From: Flammula alnicola
Taxonomy: Eukaryota > Basidiomycota > Agaricomycetes > Agaricales > Strophariaceae
Length of the DNA stretch: 64,000 bases
NCBI GenBank assembly: GCA_015499995.1
Contig: JADNRV010000001.1
Span: forward strand, 496,001 to 560,000
Direction: 5' to 3'
Under the pieces are notes generated by a model, which was not told the DNA's origin, did no database searches, and was given only the letters and a program-made list of their open reading frames with translations. Made by a program: the position numbers and the translations under genes. Positions 46,644 through 58,138 of the stretch are shown here, one piece after another. Each line of letters starts with the position of its first letter. Position 1 is the first letter of the stretch.

Positions 46644-48796
46644 TTACTTCGACGAATCGTAGCTACCTAATTCAACCGCAAATGCCACAGCGAGCTTAGA
46701 AAACTCCAACATGTGAGTGAAGCTGAACTCGTCAGAAATGTCAATACGGCTGCAAATAGAGAGTCGCTTCAGATTGTGTAAAAGAATGAGAAAATATAAA
46801 CCTACTCATTCGTCGAATGAATGTTCTTGTTCGAGTTCTCAAAGGTGCTCTCTGGAATCAGAAACTTCAGCAATCGTAAGTTCGAAAGGGGATTCAAACT
46901 AACCGATAGTGAATGATGAAGGGTAACCAGCCTTTCCCACGAGGCGCTAGAAACCAAGTTTAGTCGTCAGCGTGTGTTCGGCTGGAGCTTGACCGAGTGA
47001 GTCTCTCAACTGATCGCTGCAAGCGTATCCGCATTTAGTCTATAGAAAATTAAAAATTAGTGCAGCAATGCAATGCTCCTAAGTCACACATACCTCCACG
47101 TATGGAATATCCAGGTACAAGTCTACCAAGGCCTTGTTGAAGGCTGTAAGGCTAGATTACAAATCAGAACGAGTCCTGATTTTTGAATTACGTGACTTAC
47201 TCTTCATCGGTAAAGTCAGTGATAATCCCAACTTCTTCATTGTCCTTGCTGTCAAAAAGCATTAAATATTTCTAAGGCCATAGTAAGGATGCGAACAACC
47301 TTGACCCATGCCGTCATATCAAACTGATGCCCCATGAGCCAAAGTGAACAATTGAAAGGATAGAGTATCGAACCTGGCTCATAGCAAGAACATTAACGGA
47401 ACGTGCCTCGTAATCCTTGGCGACTGCCTGGGATCCTAGGAGACCTCCTTCCTATATATATGATTGAATAGCCGCCGTAAAGCTGATGCTGGGATGTCGA
47501 TCCTACCTCTGCAGAATACCAGTGGAACTCGACCGTGCGAACAGGTCGGAAGTCAGCGGCAATCAGGGCACGATACGACTCCAAAATTGTAACAGAGCCA
47601 GACCCATCGTCTGGTTATTAAGATAAAGGCAGGTACAATCAATCAATGAATATGAAGACAGACCATCGGCCCCTACATTTTCGCCGTATTAGTCATGTGG
47701 AATAGAATTTGAAGACGGTGGCATCATACCAGGTGCAGGAAGGAAAGGCCACATGTTCGTACTGCCGAAGACAGAATTTAAATCCAGGAAACCCTTGTAT
47801 TTTGACTGTCCCATATTTACCTATCTTGGTGAGCTCCGACAACAACGACGCCGTCATCGCTCTTGGATGACCCTTCTATACGGACAATCTACAAAAGGTC
47901 TAGCGATGACTCGCAATGTTCAGCAATAAGGTACTCACAATAGAACTTTGACCCCACGAATGAGGGAACTCCTTCGCAGTGATGATTTCACGAAGTGATT
48001 CTGATGCATACTTCGCTGTGATCTGTCGTTGACCTATAATTAAGGAACGTCTTGATGATAAACCTTAAACACGACTACCTCTGAAATTGTGGAAAGCAGC
48101 CACTGTTGACTTTGTTTGCCAGTCTAACATTCCCAAATCAGCTCATTCGGAACGAAGGAAAGAGATGCCGGATCCACATCACTGCGATAATCTGAGGAGA
48201 ATTAGCAACGAAGAATTAATTATAATTTAATAGAGACGAACATCTGGTACGGAAACTAGAGAATTTCTCTAAGTTCTTCTTTGGTCCCTTGGTGGACAAC
48301 GTCTTCAAGATTGGTCGAACTGTCTCTGTGGCGTTCGGGGTCGGAAAGAATGCTAGAATATAGACTGTGAGTTAATGAGACAGATACAGGAACAATACCC
48401 TTACATTTATTCTGCAACCTGGAAGACGCCGAGAAACCAAGATCTTGGGCTTCTGTTCTGAAGACCCGTGAGCACGTCAAGGGGTATACTTAGATGGGGA
48501 AGAGGGATTTACATGTCAAAGAACTTGACGCCTAGAGCTTTCGCGCGAATCTAAGTAATATTGGGCTGAGTCAAGAAAACACAGGTTCAATATATGGAGC
48601 AAAATGAGACCTTTTCCAGTTCTGACATCCAAACTGGAACTTTACCCTCCATCTGAACAAGGCGAAGAGCATTCAGGTCAAGGTCGAACCCGGGATACGT
48701 TGCGCCCTCTGCGTTGAGCGGAATTTGCCCATTATATATCAGAGGTGTAGCTGAGATCACAGACACAAGAGCTATGAGTATCGCGAAAGACTTCAT
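46644..48796 (-). CDS. Secreted M28 zinc metallopeptidase (leucine aminopeptidase-like)
   Basis: Two-zinc exopeptidase of family M28, releasing N-terminal residues from peptides. ATG 48794-48796 starts the signal peptide [18 protein letters not shown], followed by a propeptide region ([20 protein letters not shown]). The mature part contains [66 protein letters not shown] (first zinc His), the PAPGAD zinc Asp region, [29 protein letters not shown]+[10 protein letters not shown] (catalytic Glu pair split by an intron) and VNVLAMSQ, ending [20 protein letters not shown] and [14 protein letters not shown]. Many introns of about 50-60 nt. Its start is divergent from mitochondrial uL11, 198 bases apart, with a CACGTG at 48892-48897. 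Confidence 0.88.
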
Positions 48797-48891
48797 GGTA
48801 GAGGTGGGAAGTAAGAGAACAAGGCAAGGTTACGACTCTGAGAGTTGGGTCGCGTCACTTGTCGCGTGGTTGCCCATAAATGGAAGCCATC

Positions 48892-48897
48892 CACGTG
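48892..48897. promoter_or_regulatory. CACGTG E-box between aminopeptidase and uL11m
   Basis: A CACGTG hexamer about 98 bases before the uL11m ATG and 96 bases before the aminopeptidase ATG, near the centre of this divergent promoter. Confidence 0.35.
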
Positions 48898-48994
48898 ATA
48901 CCCTGAAAGATTCGATTCAGAACCGCAACGCACTCGACCTCTTTCACCAATCCACATCCCTGGCTCACCTTCCCCTCCGTCTCTTAGCTGCAGT

Positions 48995-49499
48995 ATGTCC
49001 AAGGCAAGTGCAAAAGCGAGAGCGCAAATTGTGGTATGTTTTTCTTCTATTTTATTGCGAACACGACAATTACCTGGCTTCATTTTCATAGAGGTTGCTT
49101 ATTCCTGCCGGGAAAGCAGCCCCAACCCCTCCAGTCGGTCCTGCTCTTGGAGCACGCGGAGTAAAGTCCATGGACTTCTGCAAAGAATTCAATGCTAGAA
49201 CGGCCCATATAGAACCTGGTGTACCTATTCCGACGTTGATTACCGTTCAACCCGACCGCACATTCACCTTCGTCACAAAATCGCCTCCTGCCTCATATTT
49301 TCTAAAACAGGCCGCTGGGATTGAGAAAGGGACGGGCCGTCCAGGACATGAGGTTACCGGTACAATCAGCCTAAAACACGTGTACGAGATTGCAAAAATC
49401 AAGGCTACAGATGAACACATGAAGACTATACCATTGGAATCTATCGCGAGGATGATTGTTGGGAGCGCAAGGAGTTTGGGAGTGCAAGTAATTCCGTGA
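48995..49499 (+). CDS. Mitochondrial large ribosomal subunit protein uL11m
   Basis: Bacterial-type L11 of the mitochondrial ribosome GTPase-associated centre. ATG 48995 gives MSKASAKARAQIV; one intron (about 49034-49092) joins to RLLIPAGKAAPTPPVGPALG, the universal L11 motif, then ARGVKSMDFCKEFNARTAHI, PGVPIPTLITVQPDRTFTFV, SPPASYFLKQAAGIEKGTGR, GTISLKHVYEIAKIKATDEH and SIARMIVGSARSLGVQVIP. About 148 residues, full L11 length. The leader is basic but short, as in other fungal uL11m proteins. Confidence 0.95.
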
Positions 49500-50610
49500 T
49501 CGGATTCCGTACCGTGCGTCCATGCCTCCTGACCAAGGATTTCTCGAGAGTTTGATTACTTCCACAGATAATTATTCTTTCCGACATCGTCTACGACTTG
49601 TCGATCGATTCTATACTATAATGAATGCTCTAGACTTTCCCTAATCATCGAAATTTCTCTATGTGACACTCCGACCGTGTGATTTTGCCCTTTGGAGTGG
49701 AAATTAATATTCGAGCGTGACGGAGGACCTTAGGGAACCCGGCAAACTAGGTTCGTTGGCGAAATTAAACTTCTAAACTGATCGACGACTCAACAACCTT
49801 GCAGAACCAGTCCCATATTTTGTACTATCAGACTTATATTCGGTGTCAGGTCTCGAGACCATCGCTCAAAACCAAAGTTGTTACCCGCGACATCCTCAAT
49901 CCTGGCATGAATCCGACTTTAAACTCAGAAGAATTATATATGCACACGCCTTATCTCCTGTGCCTTTTTGGCCGGAGACAGTATGACCAACACGATGAAG
50001 ACATGCTTTCCTGAACCCCGGATGCAAATTACACGTTTATGTCCTCCCTCACCTCAAATATTTTCATAATTTCTGACTTGCCTAAAACAGACCGCCTCGT
50101 GGGGTTTACAAGATATCTACATCAAAAAGATCACGAACTGTGAAGTCCGCTATTGGTTTTTATGTTATATCATTTTTTTCTCGGGATTCCTCCGATGCAA
50201 AGTGCATCTAGGCATGATTCTTGAAAGGGGCGACAGAACATCTTCAGATCGCCTTCTTCTTGATAGGAAATTGTAGCCGGCCAATAGAAGAGCTCAAGCG
50301 CTAGCCTCCGACGCGTGTTCTTCGATCATTAGGATACCATCTACAACCGGGACCTCGCTCCACTATCCAAGACTAACAGCATTTTCGAACCCTTACTTTC
50401 AGCTTAACACGTTGAAACAAACTTCATTTTATTTTTCTCTGCCAACAGCCACGTTTCCGATCGGTTCAAGGATCATCTGCCCACTGGAAAATGGAGTGAT
50501 TATGGGTGAATATCACCTTGCTTCAGGTATAAAAACAGCGGAGCAAATACAGATGAGCTCTTTTTTAAAGCATTCTCTGCTTCGTTTCCAATCACCCACC
50601 CATATCACAA
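49500..50610. other. Intergenic stretch upstream of the DUF6593 gene
   Basis: About 1.1 kb with no supported gene; short frames lack motifs. A TATA box sits at 50528-50535. Confidence 0.5.
50528..50535 (+). promoter_or_regulatory. TATA box of the DUF6593 gene
   Basis: TATAAAAA lies 83 bases before the ATG at 50611, consistent with a core promoter of an inducible gene. Confidence 0.5.
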
Positions 50611-51439
50611 ATGGCCGCCGCCTCCAACGATGTTCTGTCCTGGACAAACCAAGACAGCAGAGAAAGCACTCTCTTCAACTCATGGGGCATTCTGTACCGA
50701 TTCCAGGTCTGTATTATTCCAAAGCCTTGTTCTAACCCATCAGCTTATCACACCTTTGTAGACAACCGTCGGCCAGAACGGACAGTCTGTTACTACTATG
50801 TGGCGCGCTCTTCGACCTAACAAGGAAGACCGGATCGCAAAGCTCGAATGGGCTCCGAATGGCGGTCTTGGTCGCGTCGTTATGGGCAAAGTCAGTCCGC
50901 TCATAACCATGGACGGTATCGTGCTATTTACTGACCATGAACTTTCCACAGCATACCTTACGAATGTCAGATCTAGCGAGACCGGATCCCATGATTTATG
51001 TTGGCATTTCTCCTGATTCAATCCCACTTAAACCTCTGATCTGACGTTCAAATTCTTCAGGGCGCACGTACTTTCACCGGGCCCGATGGTCTTAACTATC
51101 GTTGGCGACCAAGCACTACCAGTGTCGACATTGTGGTAAGCCTCGTAGTCGGTTCAATACCTATTCGTTGCTCATCTCTCTACAGCTTCAGGACCCGAAC
51201 GGTGAAATTATCGCTTTTTTCCGCCCGACTCGGCAAACACGCTACCAGATTGGCGACGTGTTTGGCGAACTCCACTATATCCGAAGTGCTGGAATGGGGA
51301 CAGTCGTAAGCCCCTTATATCATAATTTGACGATGAAGGGAATTTACCAAATTAAATTTACCAGATGCATCCACCTATGATGGACATGGTGACCCTGACC
51401 TGTATGTTATATCGTTTTTGTGCGGCATGGAATGTTTGA
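50611..51439 (+). CDS. DUF6593 domain protein
   Basis: Basidiomycete-expanded family of unknown function. ATG 50611 starts MAAASNDVLSWTNQDSREST, then LFNSWGILYRFQT, SVTTMWRALRPNKEDRIAKL, EWAPNGGLGRVVMGK, RTFTGPDGLNYRWRPSTTS, LQDPNGEIIAFFRPTRQTR and GELHYIRSAGMGTV. The end reads MHPPMMDMVTLTCMLYRFCA with AWNV, and the stop is at 51437-51439; LYR.C.AWN is a usual family terminus, so the GT at the apparent donor near 51402 is not used. Introns are near 50706-50761, 50890-50951, 51017-51060, 51136-51185 and 51307-51364. The fold is likely a tubby-like beta barrel, which is inference. No signal peptide or membrane segment. Confidence 0.8.
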
Positions 51440-51805
51440 CAGTCGTCATCCCCTGCATCCATGTGCGTTCGGCCACCAATTGTACTGTAATACGTATTGC
51501 ATCCTCCTGTATGATACCCGTTGTAAATGTCAAAAATCTACTTCTTAGTGACGACATGGTTCTGACGTTCAGAACTTAACCGCGAAAGTTTGCAATTGAC
51601 TTTCCGATGTAATACGTGGATTTGCGTCAGAAGTAGTTTATCGATGTTAGAGAGGTTATCAGGGGCCATCTGAGATAATTTAGTCTCATGCAAATGTGAG
51701 GCGAGGCAACCGGCTGACGCGATTGAGATGGAATACGGACAACACGATGCAAGTCGCCCACAGGTACATTGTATAGAAGACACAGGTCACCCGACCTACT
51801 CCATA
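51440..51805. other. Short convergent intergenic stretch
   Basis: About 370 bases between the 3' ends of the DUF6593 gene and the AhpD-fold gene; it holds both 3' untranslated regions. No gene seen. Confidence 0.5.
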
Positions 51806-53142
51806 TCATAATTTGGCCTTTCCTTGGTGTTGATCTTGTTCTCCTGCTGACACACCATCGAGGACCTCGTCGACAATCCGAATCACCCATTCAGTCCCTT
51901 CATCGCTCGAGAGCCATTTGTCCTCCTCGTTCTGGTTCTCAGTGAGGCGGGCCTTGAGCAGCCCAAATACGTGGCTTATCAATTGTGGACCAACGCCACC
52001 TTCTGCACGGAGAGACGCAATTCCGACGACAGAGCCTAGCGCGCGACTGATATTTCCTTGATCGAGATCTTCAAGGCTGCTCGTATCTGAGTAGGATTTC
52101 GTTGCTCCAGGGAGGGGGGAAAGAACCGAGCCATAACACTGGATTATGAACGCTGGATGGGGGAAACGCAAGTCAGCGCGAGATCTCCCAAGAAAATGGC
52201 AGACACATCAGATAAGTGGCACAGATGGTAAAGAACATGGATCGGCCGACATTGCGAGAGTTTTGCGCCAAGATTGGAAGGAATATGTCAAATTTTTGGG
52301 AACGTGGTGACTTACAAATGAAATCTGGGTGGTAAGACCCCAACTTATCGTGGAGTTTATCTGCATGAGGCGGGTAGATTGAATTCCATAGGCCCTTTCC
52401 GCGCGTCACTATCGATTCGATGTTGTCTGCTGTTGCGGTCCTGGATAAATGTGTCCAAGCATCATGCGGAGGGGGAAAAAGAGAAGAACGCGTCAGAATG
52501 CCCACAAATCAACGCATGGGATGGATAAAAATACAGAAATCGAATTAATCTTTGGCCGTTCAATTGCGCACCTTTTCGATTGGGTCCTCAATGCTGCCTT
52601 AACTTCGTCATCGAGCGCTTCGTGTAACGCAGCTAGGGAAAGAATAACCTAGAAAACCAGGGCAATCACATTGCATGAGGCCTCACGTTGACCCAGAAAC
52701 AGCGAGTAATGGTTAGCTCACTCGCGGCACACCAATAAAGATGACGCTTTTCAAGGCAGACTCTCGCATCAAGGCAGCCTTGTTCACGGCGCTTGGAAGA
52801 TCGAGAGCATGTTGCTTGCCGTTATCGTCCAAAGTCGACCTTGTGACGAAACGGTACAAGTGCCCTACGGCTGAAGGCCGGTTGGCTGTCAAGAGCGAAC
52901 AGGTCTAGAATGAGTTGAATGAGTTCCTCGTCAGGTTTAGAGTGAAAAACATATGGAGAACGGGAGTTTGAGCGCCATACCGTGGCCACCAACCATCCGG
53001 TTTCCGCCTTCTTGTTCCTTGCATCGCGGAAAGTGTTGGTGAATACTCGGTTCAATTGCGACAGAGGAGGACTCGGCAGCACGTTCGGATTACGGAGAGT
53101 CAAGAGGTGTTTAATCGTGGGTGTTAACTTGATATTGGCCAT
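51806..53142 (-). CDS. AhpD-like superfamily protein of unknown function
   Basis: ATG 53140-53142 starts MANIKLTPTIKHLLTLRNPN, then LSQLNRVFTNTFRDARNKKA, CSLLTANRPSAVGHLYRFVT, ALMRESALKSVIFIGVPR, VILSLAALHEALDDEVKAAL, NIESIVTRGKGLWNSIYPPH, ADKLHDKLGSYHPDF, PAFIIQCYGSVLSPLPGATK, VVGIASLRAEGGVGPQLISH and VFGLLKARLTENQNEEDKW, ending near HQGKAKL. The helical pattern with ESALKSVIFIGVPR and the GIASLRAEGGVGPQLISH block resembles fungal AhpD-like (carboxymuconolactone decarboxylase fold) proteins annotated as hypothetical. The CxxC pair of peroxidase-active AhpD is not seen, so a redox role is doubtful. Five or so short introns. Confidence 0.65.
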
Positions 53143-53690
53143 TTCTATTTCTATACCGCAGTTGGAAGATGGTGGTCTAGCTTCAGTCGACTTGATAATT
53201 CTCCTGTTGGGATCTAAGGAAGAGTTACGAATCAGAGGATGATGATAGGCGGATTTTTGAGTGGCTCTCACAGGGCATTTTTAGACGAGCACGGCGCGTC
53301 TGGCACACTGACTGATTTCGGGCCTCGGCAGGTTCAACTACATAGTCTCATAAATTCGTGTCTTTTTCTTCAGCAATCACGCTGGTTGAGCGCCCGTATA
53401 TAGGAAAACCCGGGTAACTAGAACCCGGCTCTTACTGGGGTTTCCCACAACCTCAACTGTCTCGATAAGATAGGCAGCAATAATATCCGCATTGCCAGTC
53501 GTGATTATATTCTTATGATCTTCAGTCCCCATTGTTCTAATTTTTAGCCCGCCTAGAAACTTGCTCGAATCTTGAATGCATTTAAGAATTAGTATACTAT
53601 AAGGCCAAGTCGAAGGACTAGTAACCAATCTTCGACTCAATCTTCAAGCCAAGTACTTGTGGATTTGAAAACACATTTCTAGCATCCACA

Positions 53691-54263
53691 CTAACACCGG
53701 ATCCTCCCTCCTCTATCACGGAAAGGGGTGCGCTTGCATCTGCTTGCATCTAGCGACCCACGACTAAGAAACTGAGAATCGAGGAATCGAGGACGGAGCC
53801 AATCCCATACGGTTGCCACCGGCCCGGGCGCCAAACCGCTTTGCCTCCCGTCTTGGCTTGTTTCGCATCCATGTACAGTGCTGAACCTTCTGGGCCAGCC
53901 TCCAACAATTCCATCACTTACCTGACTATTAACGGAAGATAGGATGGTGAAGATAAAGGCTGAGGTAAGTACCTTCGAGTTCAATGACACCCGGGGTATC
54001 CGGTTCCCCGCGCCCGGTTCACTGCTCGAGAATTCGAATTTTCCGCAATTGACAGGCTGAGAAGGCTTATCTTCTTCATCCGGCAGCGTAAGGAGACAGT
54101 GGTTATGCACCCTGTGGGCACTGTGCAGTCTTGCAGACTTAAATAAATATGCTGTCTGGAAAGCCATTTCAACATCTTTGTCAGCTGAGCTGATGTGTCT
54201 CCCTGTAACAAGCATGATTTGTAATAGAATTGCAATAGTTGTCACTGTAAAAAAATCAATCAT
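53691..54263 (-). CDS. Orphan open frame, possible small membrane or secreted protein
   Basis: A 190-codon frame from a real ATG (54261-54263) with a hydrophobic N-terminus (MIDFFTVTTIAILLQIMLVT) that could be a signal anchor, and a second hydrophobic stretch (VLTSAFIFTILSSV). No family recognised; the C-terminal half (SRGSLDASRCKRTPFRDRGG) looks like random sequence. It lies between the GH128 and AhpD-like genes. It may be spurious. Confidence 0.25.
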   Translation of the reverse strand: MIDFFTVTTIAILLQIMLVTGRHISSADKDVEMAFQTAYLFKSARLHSAHRVHNHCLLTLPDEEDKPSQPVNCGKFEFSSSEPGAGNRIPRVSLNSKVLTSAFIFTILSSVNSQVSDGIVGGWPRRFSTVHGCETSQDGRQSGLAPGPVATVWDWLRPRFLDSQFLSRGSLDASRCKRTPFRDRGGRIRC

Positions 54264-54546
54264 TCCAGCGCTGGAGAGATGTTCGGTCGATATTTACAGA
54301 GATTTGGTCTGAGCCAGAGGAAAGATATGCTAGTATTAAATGTAGATGCGCAGCACTAGATCATCATGGATATCGATAACCGGTAACGACTCAAGCAAAA
54401 GAACAAGGACAAAGATCAATGGCCCCGCAAGTGACTGGCACTTGAACTAAGGGAAAGAAATAGGAGTGGTCGTGGAATTACGTCGGGGGTATCGTTGATG
54501 AGTGAAAAATCCGCGTAAAAATGCTGAGTTCCAGATCCAAGTCCGC

Positions 54547-55899
54547 TTAAGTAAGGTAGTTCCAGCCGAGAGCGGTTGGTTGGCCATCGCCACCCATAAG
54601 CTGGTCCAGGACATTAACACCCTGCATGTCAGTCATGAGACCTAGAGGAACAAGGATGAGAGGTAACAAAAGGCATATGTAACTCGAAAACATACCAAAT
54701 GCGAAATACTTCTTGACATAAGAAGCGCCATCCATGAATCCAGTGACAGTGTTCATGAAGTCGGTCACTTGCTGAGCATTGCACTGAGGAGCGCTTGTGA
54801 AGCTCTAAAACAGTTGTCAGCGTCAAGAAGCTAGAAAAGGAAACAGGCAAATTACCTGGCAGGCAAATTCAGTAACCCAGATATCCTTGCCAAAGGTATT
54901 GTGGAAGTCCTGGACATAGGCGATGAAGGCTTGAGGGTCAGTACCATACCAATGAACAGCAACGGCGTCGACCTGTCAGACGTTGACTTAGCATGCAGGC
55001 AAATTTTAACACAGTATAATCAACCCACATTGCAGCCACTGCAAGCGCCGAGGAAGCTTTGCAGCCAGGGCTTGCCAGATGGGCCAGAGGTGACGGCGGG
55101 GGAAACGAGAGTATAGCCCTTGCTCTTCAAAGGCTCAAGGTATTGACGCCAGAGTTGGGCGGCATAGCCGGGGTCAAGGTTGGCCTGGCCCGAGTGATCA
55201 GGTCTATTGAAGGTTAAGTTATTGAGATCGGGATTCAAAGAGATAACGTACTCGTTAAAACCTAATGCTGTGTTCGCGTAACCAGCGACGACGAGTCTCT
55301 GGAAATCACTGATTTGCTTTGTACCCCAAAGCATGGGAGCAAATTCCAAACCAAGGGCGTCTGATCCTGCTGGCTTCCAAGGGCTCCAGGAATAGATGCT
55401 ACGACAGTCGTAAGGTGAGTACGCAAAAGAAAAGGGAAAAATGGGACACGTACCCCGAGACTTTGGAGGTTACGAAATTTTTGAGGGAAGGATCATCGCC
55501 GTTGGCCCATGCAAGTCCCACCTTGCCTCCACCAGCGCTGCCGGTATTTCCGCTGCTGCCGGTACTTCCACTGCTACCAGTACTTCCGCTGCTGCCCTTG
55601 TTGGTGCTAGCAGGGGTTGGAGTGGGGGTTGGGGCTTTTTTGGTGGTTGTCGGGACTGCCTTGGACGACGAGTGGATGGTGCTAGAAGGCACAACCACGG
55701 CCGCGCTGGAACTGGGACGAGGTTTGCAACGCCCGGTGTTGGCGCGCTTCTTCTTGGCAATAAGCTGGTGGTGACCGAGGTGGCGGGCGTGATTTGGGGA
55801 GGTATCTATGGAGAGCGCGCTGACAGGGGTCGCGCCAAAAGAACATGCTAGAATAGCGAGGGACGAGAGAGCAATGAGGTTGAGGAGTTTGGCGGCCAT
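54547..55899 (-). CDS. Glycoside hydrolase family 128 (secreted beta-1,3-glucanase, Asl1-like)
   Basis: Secreted endo-beta-1,3-glucanase of GH128 (PF11790), studied in Lentinula and fission yeast Asl1, acting on fungal cell walls. ATG 55897-55899 gives a signal peptide MAAKLLNLIALSSLAILACS, a likely Lys-Lys-Lys-Arg processing site (AKKKRANTG), a Ser/Thr/Pro linker and a tandem SSGSTGSSGSTGSSGNTGS repeat. The catalytic part has KVGLAWANGDDPSLKNFVTS, YSWSPWKPAG, LEFAPMLWGTKQISDFQRLV, ANTALGFNEPDHSGQANLDP (acid/base Glu in GFNEP), AVHWYGTDPQAFIAYVQDFH, IWVTEFACQ (nucleophile Glu) and a C-terminus QPTALGWNYLT. Both catalytic Glu positions are intact. A role in wall remodelling or fruit-body autolysis is likely from the family. 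Confidence 0.93.
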
Positions 55900-56407
55900 T
55901 GCAGAGCCTGAGTCGTGAAAGAACGGAGGGGTGAAAAAGAGTGTAGGGGAAACCAAACGACCGGGAGGGGAAGGAGGGCGTAGCGAAGGAGAACTGTGTG
56001 ACCGTTCCAATCCCTCAGTTGCGTTTTAAACATCGGACTATGCCGAACTTGCCATCAACGCACGGACCTCGTGCGGCACCCAAAACCCGTCTTCATTATT
56101 CTTGAATTACGTATGAATTATTTAAATATTTGCCAAGTACATTGTTCTTAATATGCGTCGCCTTTCCTTTGCATAGGGATTGTCAGGGTTTCACATCATG
56201 ATATTCCTGATAATGTCATGGCGACTTGCGAGCTGTTCGGTCGTTTAGACATGTCCCAAACGGGAGAGTTGTTGTGTGTTTACACAAGTACATAAGGCCT
56301 CATGTCGTCCAAGATTTCTTTTTCCCTAACCTTCAAGTTTGACACCAAGAAACCGGTTCCCGTTCATCCACCACAAAAAAACTCACCAGTCCAACAAGCC
56401 CATCATC

Positions 56408-57644
56408 ATGTCTGACGCCCAAGCCGCCCCTGTTACAGAAAACGGCGTGCCTCCAGTCGCGCAAGAGAAAGTTGAGGAAGCGCCCGGCTTCAAAGTAACC
56501 TTTCTTCTCTTTCATTCTTCCATACCCTTTCTCACCTCTACCCGTTTCTCAAGGTTTTCATCGGTAATCTTGCATACGCGACCACGGATGAAGGGCTGAA
56601 GGCTTTCTTTGCGCCTGTTGCAAGCGACATGTACGTGGCACTTGCACAGCCTCATTTGTCTTTCACGCCATTTACTTTTACTCATATTTTTCCTTCCTTC
56701 CTTTCTTCCTTCTCTTCAGTCTTTCTGCCCAAGTGATCCAGCGCCCAGCTCCCCGCAGTGGTAACACTATCCGCTCGGCAGGATATGGATTCGTCGCTCT
56801 TGCAACGGCAGAGGCAGCCGAAAAGGCCATTGAAGCGCTCGACAAGAAAGAGCTCGATGGTCGGGAAGTATTGGTTCAGATAGCTAAACCATCCGAACAA
56901 AAGGAAAAGGAAAAAAAGGAAAAAAAAGCCAAGAGGAGACCCGGCAGGCGTGGCAGCAAGGCTGTTCCCGGGGAAGTCTCAGAGGCTGAAGCCAACGGCG
57001 AGGCTCCCAAGGCTGAAAGCACCGTTGCTCCTGAGGCTGGCGAGGCAGTCAAGCCCAAGAAGAAGAAGAAGTCGAAGTCTGCCGTATGTTCGCTTTTCTG
57101 ACCCCGACTGTCTCTATATTCATATCTTTTTTGGTCACAGCGCAGAGCCAAGAAGACTGAGGGCGAGACAAGTGACGGCGCTCCTGCTCCTGCTGCCCCT
57201 GCAGAGGGAGAAGTCCCTGCTGAAGGCTCTGCCAAGAAGCTCCGTACACGCAAGCCCAAAGCTCCTCGTCCCCCCCGCCCTGCTGGTGAAGACCCCTCTG
57301 GCGAGCCTTCCACGACCATGCTTTTCGTCGCCAACCTCGGATTCAATGTCGATGACGCTAGTCTTTCCACCCTCTTCACTGAGGCTGGTATCAATGTCGT
57401 TAGCGCTCGCATTGTTCGCAGGCGCTGGGGCCAGCCCAGGAAGAGCAAGGGTTATGGGTTCGTCGACGTTGGCAGCGAGGAGGAACAGAAGAAAGCCATT
57501 GCTGCCTTGGAAGGTAAAGAAGTTGGCGGACGCGCCATCGCCGTCAAGGTCGCTGTCAATACCCCTCATGAGGAGACTGCTGACGAAACCGCCCCTACCG
57601 CCACCGACGGTGCTGCTGCTGCTACGCCGGCTGTCGCTGCCTGA
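56408..57644 (+). CDS. Two-RRM RNA-binding protein with Lys-rich linker
   Basis: ATG 56408 gives MSDAQAAPVTENGVPPVAQE; introns near 56494-56553, 56631-56719 and 57085-57140. RRM1 has RNP2 VFIGNLAY and RNP1-like SAGYGFVAL; RRM2 has RNP2 LFVANLGF and RNP1 KGYGFVDV. Between them lies a long basic linker (KEKKEKKAKRRPGRRGSKAV; KPKKKKKSKS; RTRKPKAPRPPRP), likely nuclear localisation and RNA contact. The layout is that of S. pombe Rnp24-type and related fungal RNP proteins; targets are unknown. Ends AAAATPAVAA at TGA 57644. Intact frame. Confidence 0.88.
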
Positions 57645-58138
57645 TGACCATACCCACAACTAACGCCTTCACGACAATCCTCTTTACGATAAATCCACAC
57701 CTTACGTTGCCTTTTATTCTCGCTTTCTTCCCAATAGTGTGACACTTCATTGATAGCAGTTCCTCGGTTCTCGATACTACTCCTTTGCACTTGTCCATTT
57801 ACGGTCTGGTTCCCGTTTTTTTAGTCCATCCAGTGTTCATCCCGTATTGCGATTTCGTTTAGGTATTTCAATGTTATCGCTGCTCTACTTTTCCAACTTG
57901 TGTGGTCCGGCTCTTAGGAATTAGCTACTGGCACTGATGTCAGCTTATGTTCTGACCTCTCATTTTGGCCGACTCCTGGTCAAGCTGTATGTCCAGGATA
58001 TGCAATGTTCCGTGCCATATTGAGCATTTTCAGTGAGAATTGCGGGTATACATATCAACTGCAAGGCATTGATAATTTGGTGTAGTGTGACAGTACATAT
58101 ATTGAATATAAGGAAGTTAATGGTCGGCAATTTACTGG
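57645..58138. other. Convergent intergenic stretch, no supported gene
   Basis: About 490 bases between the stop of the two-RRM gene and the stop of FunK1; expected to hold both 3' untranslated regions. Confidence 0.5.

Noticed and set aside
55501..55620. STGSS repeats as an antifreeze-like or mucin domain
   Set aside because: The repeat is a short linker between the leader and the GH128 catalytic domain, common in secreted fungal hydrolases.
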